Shown piece by piece: positions 58,086 to 64,000 of a DNA stretch of 64,000 bases; positions within the stretch are counted from its first letter, which is position 1, and each line of letters starts with the position of its first letter. The stretch covers positions 82,119 to 146,118 of the forward strand of contig NMRA01000540.1 in assembly GCA_002633005.1 (NCBI GenBank). The letters are read 5' to 3'. The stretch comes from Phoronis australis (taxonomy: Eukaryota > Phoronida > Phoronidae). Below the pieces are notes generated by a model. The model did no database searches. It was given only the letters and a program-made list of their open reading frames with translations, and was not told the origin of the DNA. The translations under genes and the position numbers were made by a program.

Positions 58086-58803
58086 ACACGCAGCTAATGT
58101 GAGTTTGCCAAAATCTCAACTCGTATTTCAGAATTTCGAGTTGCAAATGTGACCTGCAGCTTATTTTTTAGATCCCTGAACACATAAAAAGATCATCTTC
58201 CTATCCCAAATCAGGCCATATTTTCTAACAGAATTCTAAGGCATCAAAAACATTTTTCAGAAGCTTAATGCTATGAAGATATCGTGAACTGATAGCCAAA
58301 AGAAGAGACACAGTCATTTTTTCAAAACTACTCAGTGTAACTTTTAATGAAAGTCATTTCTATTTTAGATACTCAGATTATATGATTGTGGAGTGTTTGT
58401 CTACAGCTACAGGGCCTATGCTACTGAAATCTTAATTTATTTCTTACTTTTACTTTGCAGAAAACTTTGGCATCGTCACTTTCAAGATGTTCGCTTACTT
58501 TAACTGCATGATGAAAAAACAAAAAAGGACATTTTTCAATAAAATTATTTTGTTCCAAATTAAAGTTCAAATTTCTTTTGTACTTTTTCATGGAAAACTG
58601 AATAAAATTTCTTAATGTCAAAAACCAACTGCCAGAGAATTGGTTTTATATTGATTTGTTGTATGTCAACCAGTCACAACTACAACCGACCTAATCATTC
58701 TGTATCGTCACACATCAACTGTGACCAGACAAAAGTTGTAAGAGCCCTAAAATACTTGGAATTGTAAGCGTTCCGTTTCCTTGAACAATACATAATAAGC
58801 CCT

Positions 58804-58810
58804 ATATAAG
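58804..58810 (+). promoter_or_regulatory. TATA box of the lectin gene
   Basis: CCTATATAAGACAG lies 85-91 bp before the lectin ATG (58895). A start site near 58834 would give a short 5' UTR of about 60 bases. Confidence 0.7.
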
Positions 58811-58894
58811 ACAGACATTCTGAAACATGAACTCAGTGAGTATCAATAAAACACAGAGACAACCACTGCTGGTTACTTGAAGAGAAAAGGAAAC

Positions 58895-59069
58895 ATGAAA
58901 GTGATCATTGTCCAAGCCCTGTTGGCATCACTGCTAGGCTTTGTACTGTCAGAAAGAACACTTGATGATGACATAAGTGTGAATCAACGTCGCTTGTACA
59001 CGACACATAGGCTAACCTCATTGGTTGGCAGGATTCTAAAAGCATTAGAGAGCAGACATGGGGAGAAAG
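58895..59069 (+). CDS. Lectin exon 1 (signal peptide and linker)
   Basis: ATG at 58895 in AAACATGA; donor AAAG|GTAATG. Signal peptide MKVIIVQALLASLLGFVLS, then ERTLDDDISVNQRRLYT and LVGRILKALESRHGEKG, a possible short helix. Confidence 0.85.
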
Positions 59070-62000
59070 GTAATGATTGAAAACGTTTTATTACATGTAG
59101 TTGCAAACATTTTTAAGTCTGGTTTGCACACCACCTGTTGGCAACATCACCTGTGACCAAATGACTATAAGCATGAAAAGATCTCTCCCCTGGCCGGGAC
59201 TCGAACCCTTGCGATGTTGCGAACAAGTGGTGTGCAGACCAGACTTAAAAATGTTTGTAATCTATAATTTCATGCCAGTTTAAGACATATACATTCATAT
59301 TTTATTAATTGTTTTAATATTTTTTGCTTCACTAATATTTCAAAGATATGCTTGGAGGTTGATTGCCGTCCATAGCGCAGTAGTAAAGCAGACAGCTAAG
59401 AAACATTTGAAAACTAACAAGAATGTAAATGACTGCTATATTTTGAGACTGTTGGCCTCAGGATAAAATGAAAATGTAAGGGGGCACAGCGTTTGCCAGA
59501 TTCACCTGAAAGTCATTCTCTTCTGTTATCAACTTCATATAAATACACTTGGTAAATTAATAAAGATTTTGCAGTAGGTTTAAGAAGTTATTAGATACAG
59601 CTATGAGGGCAAAAGAACTGCCACTAGGAGGCAACACAGCAGTCAAAGTCGTCAAAAAATCCTCGCCAAACAAGCTCCTCACACTAAGAACAACAATGCC
59701 AATTTTCACATTCATCTTTAAAATGGTTTGGTTGATAAAGGGGTAGGCACAAAAACAGCGAAAATGGCCATTAGGTGGCGCAAAATACCTCAATTTCAAC
59801 TGAAACAGGGGGATAGTGTCATTGCACCAATAGATGCCTATATTCCAAATTTTAAGAAAACCTGTAGAGAACCTTTGAAAATATAAATAAGGTAAATGGA
59901 TAAAATTAAAATTTGCCAAAAGGGATCACACAGGTAACAAGATCCGTTCAAAAGTCATCGTCGTCATTGTCAGAATATAGACTGACAATGTTTTAAGTTG
60001 TATTGTTTTGTTTCGTTATTCTGTTTGATTGGCATGACCCTTGAGTTAAGTAAGTAACAGTGAAGATGTAATTTGTTTACTACAAAACAGTGTGGAACTT
60101 TCTAGAAGACTGAGGTCAGAACAGTGATGATGTATTTTGTTTACTACAGTATAGTGTGGAACTTTCTAGAAGACTCTAGCATGACAATGATTAATGCAGT
60201 CTGGAATATTCTAGAGACTAGTACATGTTTGTAGAATGGTTGGGTAGATTCAGGAAAGTTCTAGAATGTGCTTGAATTGATGAAAAGTTCCAGAACAATG
60301 GATGAGGCTATAAATACACTAGCACGGGTTTGTGTTAGTCAGATCAAGTCGGGAGATCAAGTCAGATCAAGTCAGTTCATCAGAAGTTCAAGAAAGTTAA
60401 TCAGGAGAATTACAGTTGAGTTGCAGTGAAGAGAATCAGCAGTTACAGCGATAGTCAATAGAGAGACAGCAGGTTACTGAACCAACGAGTTAACAGTTGC
60501 TGGAAGTATCTCTAAGTTCATCACAAGTAAAGGCTTCGCAGCAATGGCTGGAGCATAAACAGACATTACGTCGGACGTTTTGTTTGAGTAGGCTTGTGAA
60601 CGTACGGTCGGGATTAATAAAGGATTAACTCGAACCAGTCTTTAGTCAATCATCGCACCGAAAGCTATTAGCACCGGTCTGTAACAACCTGCGCCCACTC
60701 ACACACGGGGAAAAATGTGACAGTCATCCATTGTAAAATTCATATAAATAAACTTGCTAAATTTAGTAACGGTTCGGCATCGTGTTAAGAAGATATTAGC
60801 CATGGGCACAAAAAACAAAACTGCCGCTAAGGGGCGCCACATTAGTCGAAGTCATTGGGAAATCGTTGTCATCCATCCTCTTCATAGTAAGAACATGCAT
60901 GCTAATTTTTACAATCATTCTTAGAGTGGTTTAGTGGATAGTGGAGCGGACTCGAAAACAGTAAAAATGAGAACTAGGTGGCGCAAAATTCCTTGAATCC
61001 ATCCGAAAACGGAAGGATAGCGTCGTCTTATTAATAGATGCCTATGTGCCAAATTTCATCAAAATCAGTTGAAAAACTTTGAAGATACGGACTGAGGTAA
61101 ACATAAAAAACTAAATTGTCAATAGGGAGCACAGCCGTATTCGGGTCGGTCCAAAACTCGTTGCCCTCTGTTGTCAAACCCATAGGAACACACTTTTCAA
61201 ATTTCAAAAAAAACCTGCAAGGGGTTTAAGAGATATAGCCGACAGATGACGGCAATATGCACCCACACATATATTGGTGCATAAAAAGTAAGACTAATCA
61301 ATTTTTGCAAGGAATGCTGACAAGAAGTTTCTCTTGTTCTAGCCAGATGCCAAGACCGTTTCAAACCATTCAATGGTCACTGTTACTATTTTGGCACCAT
61401 TCCTGTAAAGACTTGGCACCAAGCCAAAATTGCCTGCCAACAAATGGGAGCTGAACTTGTCTCCGTAGAAAGCTATGCTGAGGATGAGTTCCTGGTGTCG
61501 ACATTATTCAAAGTAACAGGTAAGACAAACCCCAGAAGCTGCATTATTCTCATGACATAACTTCTCGTGTCTTTTGTATTTTTTCATTGAAGCTATAGGA
61601 AATCTTCAGTACATCAGAAAAAAAGTTGTGCTAAGAAATGTTGTGCAGGTTTTCAACACGGCGCATTTTCCATATTACAAAAAATGAGACACTTATATGC
61701 CGAAATATCGTAACTGAAGTAAGATTTCACCAAGTTTGAGTAAAAGTAATCGTAACCGATTTTTTGTCATTTTTCAAAAATCAAGACAGCTCACATTGTT
61801 TGTGAATGTCTTCTGTTTTGTAAACCATAATCTGATGGCAGCTACTGCATAGAATGTATATCAAGCAACTTGTCTTTAACAAAAAATGAATTCATTTCAC
61901 TTGTCCATGCAGATGCACCCCAGATATGGTGTTATTGCACAGTAAGAATGATAGTGTCAAGAAGCTTTGATCTTGTTACAGAGCCCTACATGAATGGGTA

Positions 62001-62863
62001 TTACACTGGTTACGGAGCTCTACACGAATGGGTATTACACTTGTTACAGAGCCTTACATGAATGGTTATTACACTTGTTACAGAGCCCTACATGAATGGT
62101 TATTACACTTGTTACGGAGCCCTACATGAATGGCTATTACACTTGTTACGGAGCCTTACATGAATGGCTATTACACTTGTTACGGAGCCCTACATGAATG
62201 GCTATTGCACTTGTTACAGAGCCCTACATGAATGGGTATTACACTTGTTACGGAGCTCTACACGAATGGGTATTACACTTGTTACAGAGCCTTACATGAA
62301 TGGTTATTACACTTGTTACAGAGCCCTACATGAATGGTTATTACACTTGTTACGGAGCCCTACATGAATGGCTATTACACTTGTTACGGAGCCTTACATG
62401 AATGGCTATTACACTTGTTACGGAGCCCTACATGAATGGCTATTGCACTTGTTACGGAGCCCTACATGAATGGGTATTACACTTGTTACAGAGCCCTACA
62501 TGAATGGCTATTGCACTTGTTACAGAGCCCTACATGAATGGCTATTAGACTTGTTACAGAGCCCTACATGAATGGCTATTACACTTGTTACAGAGCCATA
62601 CATGAATGTCTATTACACTTGTTACAGAGCCCTATATGAGAGCCTATTACACTGGGGGTAATGATCTGCAGCACTATGGCCGATGGATTTGGGATGCTAC
62701 GCAAAAGCCCATGACAGGTTACGCACCGTGGAGACATGGTCAAGGACCAACCCAGAGGCGCCACAGCTCTGAGCATGTACATATCTATTGGAAGAAAGAC
62801 AACTTCAAGTGGCACGATTCTGTCATCAATGAAAAAGACACCGGCTTTATTTGTGAGAAGTAG
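58895..62863 (+). CDS. Secreted C-type lectin-domain protein (complete, three exons)
   Basis: Exons 58895-59069, 61343-61519 and 62628-62863 join in frame (phases 1 and 1) into 195 codons plus stop. Signal peptide MKVIIVQALLASLLGFVLS, a short linker, then one C-type lectin domain: CQDRFKPFNGHCYYF, WHQAKIACQQMGAELVSVES, YYTGGNDLQHYGRWIWD, GYAPWRHGQGPTQRR, FKWHD, and GFICEK at the end. The N-terminal Cys pair and the long-range pair (IAC with FIC) are present, but the usual inner pair (EDC and the Cys after WND) is missing. The QPD/EPN sugar-binding motif is replaced by GQGP and WND by WHD, so classical calcium-dependent sugar binding is doubtful. It is likely a secreted defence or recognition protein; which lectin family is unclear. 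It lies opposite to LRRK2. Confidence 0.88.
59104..59257. mobile_element. 154-bp MITE carrying a Pol III B box
   Basis: Long terminal inverted repeats: CAAACATTTTTAAGTCTGG then TTTGCACACCAC, matched by GTGGTGTGCAGACCAGACTT then AAAAATGTTTG. On the minus strand the middle holds GGTTCGAGTCC, a perfect B box of tRNA-type promoters, within AGGGTTCGAGTCCCGGCCAG. No A box or complete tRNA is seen. Lectin intron 1. Confidence 0.82.
59455..59967. repeat. Complex dispersed repeat, block 3 left part
   Basis: Same family as blocks 1 and 2, with CTCF-like cores at about 59619 and 59766. Cut in two by the solo LTR at 59968-60722. Confidence 0.7.
59968..60722 (+). mobile_element. Solo LTR with heat-shock elements
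   Basis: Starts TGTCAGAATATAG and ends AAAAATGTGACA, so it has TG..CA ends with inverted TGTCA/TGACA, flanked by a 5-bp duplication GTCAT (59963-59967, 60723-60727). Contains a TATA box (TATAAAT, 60309-60315) and AATAAA near 60616, the usual U3-R layout. No internal retrotransposon sequence adjoins, so it is a solo LTR. Upstream of the TATA are repeated nGAAnnTTCnnGAAn arrays (see finding). Lectin intron 1, same strand as the lectin if transcribed from the TATA. Confidence 0.85.
60095..60295 (+). promoter_or_regulatory. Cluster of heat-shock elements in the LTR
   Basis: Perfect three-box elements GAACTTTCTAGAA (60095-60107 and 60159-60171) and GAAAGTTCTAGAA (60254-60266), a near-perfect one GAATATTCTAGAG (60204-60216), and a two-box TTCCAGAA (60288-60295), all within 215 bp upstream of the TATA box. 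Matches the HSF1 site made of alternating GAA and TTC. Confidence 0.8.
60728..61280. repeat. Complex dispersed repeat, block 3 right part
   Basis: Continuation of 59455-59967 after the LTR, with CTCF-like cores at about 60822 and 60969. It ends about 60 bp before lectin exon 2. Confidence 0.7.
61343..61519 (+). CDS. Lectin exon 2 (CTLD first half)
   Basis: 177 bp, acceptor TTGTTCTAG, donor GTAAGA. It encodes RCQDRFKPFNGHCYYFGTI, then WHQAKIACQQMGAELVSVES and EDEFLVSTLFKVT, the first half of a C-type lectin fold. Confidence 0.93.
61981..62627. repeat. 34-bp tandem array, 19 units, copied from the lectin exon 3 acceptor
   Basis: Unit: AGCCCTACATGAATGGCTAT, then TACACTTGTTACRG. The exon 3 border reads TTGTTACAG|AGCCCTATATGAGAG, then CCTATTACACT, so each unit carries a 3' splice site plus about 24 exon bases. 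Units 2-7 recur as units 9-14, a seven-unit higher-order repeat of 238 bp. A longer decayed copy of the same border precedes the array at about 61908-61955. Confidence 0.93.
62628..62863 (+). CDS. Lectin exon 3 (CTLD second half)
   Basis: 236 bp, acceptor TTGTTACAG, stop TAG. It encodes PYMRAYYTGGNDLQHYGRW then IWDATQKPM, WKKDNFKWHDSV and GFICEK. The acceptor is the last of about 20 nearly identical copies; only this one gives an uninterrupted frame. Confidence 0.88.
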
Positions 62864-63329
62864 GAATACAATGTCATGCAGTTTCTGATGTTATACAAGT
62901 TACCACTGCTTCCCTTTCTTGCAAGAAAAGGTTCTGCAACAGTTGTTAATTTCGCTTATTTCTTCCCAAAACCACTGTAACGTTACCATTTATCTATTCC
63001 TGAACACGCTTGTCAAATTTTGTACAAAAGGTTGCAAAAACAGCTACTGAAAGTTTGATGTCTTTGTTTTTAACCACAAGCAACTGTTTACTGTGACCTT
63101 CTAACCAAAGTGCCACTTGATCACATGACGCTGCACAAGGTCAAACGGGTTATGGAGAGGTGTCTTCGTATCCAACAAACAACCAAAACAAACAGTGTTT
63201 CAAAAGTTTACAAATATCACAATTTTTTAGCATTCTTTGATCTTTGGACATATGGAAATTTGATCTCACGTGACAAACAAAGTGAAGCAGAAAATGTAGA
63301 TCAGACAGTAAGTAGAAGCATTCACAGCT

Positions 63330-63875
63330 TTCACAGACACCCTGTATTGATGCATGGCTATGCTAGCATTATGTCCATTTCACAGACAACCCTGTATTGA
63401 TGCATGGCTATGTTAGCATTAAGTCCATTTCACAGACAACCCTGTATTGGTGCATGGCTATGCTAGCATTATGTCCATTTCACAGACAACCCTGCATTGA
63501 TGCATGGCTATGCTAGCATTATGTCCATTTCACAGACAACCCTGTATTGATGCATGGCTATGTTAGCATTAAGTCCATTTCACAGACAACCCTGTATTGG
63601 TGCATGGCTATGCTAGCATTATGTCCATTTCACAGACAACCCTGCATTGATGCATGGCTATGCTAGCATTATGTCCATTTCACAGACACCCTGTATTGGT
63701 GCATGGCTATTCTAGCATTATGTCCATTTCACAGACAACTCGGCATTGGTGCATGGCTATGCTAGCATTAAGTCCATTTCACAGACACCCTGTATTGGTG
63801 CATGGCTATGCTAGCATTATGTCCATTTCACAGACAACTCTGTATTGGTGCATGGCTATGCTAGCATTATGTCCA
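63330..63875. repeat. 50-bp minisatellite
   Basis: About 11 units of 49-50 bp: TTTCACAGACAACCCTGTAT, then TGRTGCATGGCTATGCTAGC, ATTATGTCCA. Each unit contains ATTATGTCCATTTCACAG, which looks like a 3' splice site, but no exon is recognisable next to it. Downstream of the lectin gene. The flanking 62864-63329 holds no gene I can support. Confidence 0.93.
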
Positions 63876-64000
63876 ATGCTTTGTAAATGTCGCCAAATTC
63901 GCAGCAGTCCACTTCAGGAATGAAAATTTTAAAGTTATGTAATGGCCTTAGAATAATGTCCCAATCTGGCTAACTATGCAATGATATCACAGAGACAGAG

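Noticed and set aside
57949-58146. Open frame with GHYNLGITTWALQL repeats
   Set aside because: Produced by the 14-bp tandem repeat read over 42 bases; no biological support.
59190-59215. Possible tRNA gene (GGTTCGAGTCC)
   Set aside because: Only the T-loop or B-box part is present; no anticodon stem, D arm or acceptor stem pairs, and it lies within a MITE.
61870-62367. Open frames through the 34-bp array that might be lectin coding
   Set aside because: 34 is not a multiple of three, so frames rotate and one register hits TGA in most units; splicing to the last acceptor gives a perfect lectin fold without them.
63330-63875. CRISPR-like array
   Set aside because: Units are contiguous repeats with no unique spacers, in a eukaryotic intron and intergenic setting: a minisatellite.

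Overview
The window is eukaryotic genomic DNA with spliced genes, GT-AG introns mostly 0.3 to 5 kb long, and many transposon and minisatellite sequences. Four protein-coding genes can be read exon by exon. An LRRK2-type kinase whose WD40 repeats resemble the vertebrate ones, a valyl-tRNA synthetase with no N-terminal GST domain in view, and minisatellites that span exon-intron borders point to an invertebrate deuterostome. A lancelet (Branchiostoma) is my best guess, as an inference.

Layout. (1) 192-9677, minus strand: the first four visible coding exons of cytosolic valyl-tRNA synthetase (VARS), ending with the HIGH-motif exon; the gene continues past the left edge. Its introns hold two copies of one TTAA-flanked transposon, one THAP-bearing Kolobok-like transposon, a LINE tail and a MITE. 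(2) 9678-10070: a 393-bp divergent promoter shared with (3) 10071-18438, plus strand: a complete six-exon PTGES2 (390 codons). (4) 18.4-26.6 kb: the PTGES2 3' UTR, then repeat-rich DNA with no gene I can support. (5) 26678-57861, minus strand: 27 exons (1149 codons plus stop) covering the end of the ROC GTPase domain, the COR domain, the kinase and the WD40 domain of LRRK2. Its introns hold two more Kolobok-like copies, a third family of TTAA element, and dispersed repeats. (6) 58895-62863, plus strand: a complete three-exon secreted C-type lectin (195 aa) with its own TATA box. Intron 1 holds a B-box MITE and a solo LTR carrying heat-shock elements; intron 2 holds a 19-unit 34-bp array. (7) 62.9-64.0 kb: a 50-bp minisatellite.

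The most striking pattern is repeated tandem duplication across splice junctions. At five junctions (PTGES2 exon 5 donor; LRRK2 exon 4 donor, exon 7 acceptor and exon 8 donor; lectin exon 3 acceptor), and more weakly at a sixth (VARS exon 4 donor), a short segment containing the splice site plus a few exon bases is tandemly duplicated or amplified. At a further place, the last intron of LRRK2, the 65-bp intron is exactly one unit of a tandem duplication of an AG|GT-containing segment, so it looks like a recently gained intron. I recall, without being able to check, that lancelet minisatellites spanning exon-intron borders have been reported; intron gain by AGGT duplication is an accepted model.

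The four genes do not form one pathway: protein synthesis, prostaglandin E2 synthesis or a mitochondrial thioredoxin-like role, a ROCO-family kinase, and a secreted lectin. The LRRK2 exons for the ROC P-loop, LRR, ankyrin and armadillo parts are not in the window. The lectin therefore lies either inside a large LRRK2 intron on the opposite strand or at an assembly break.
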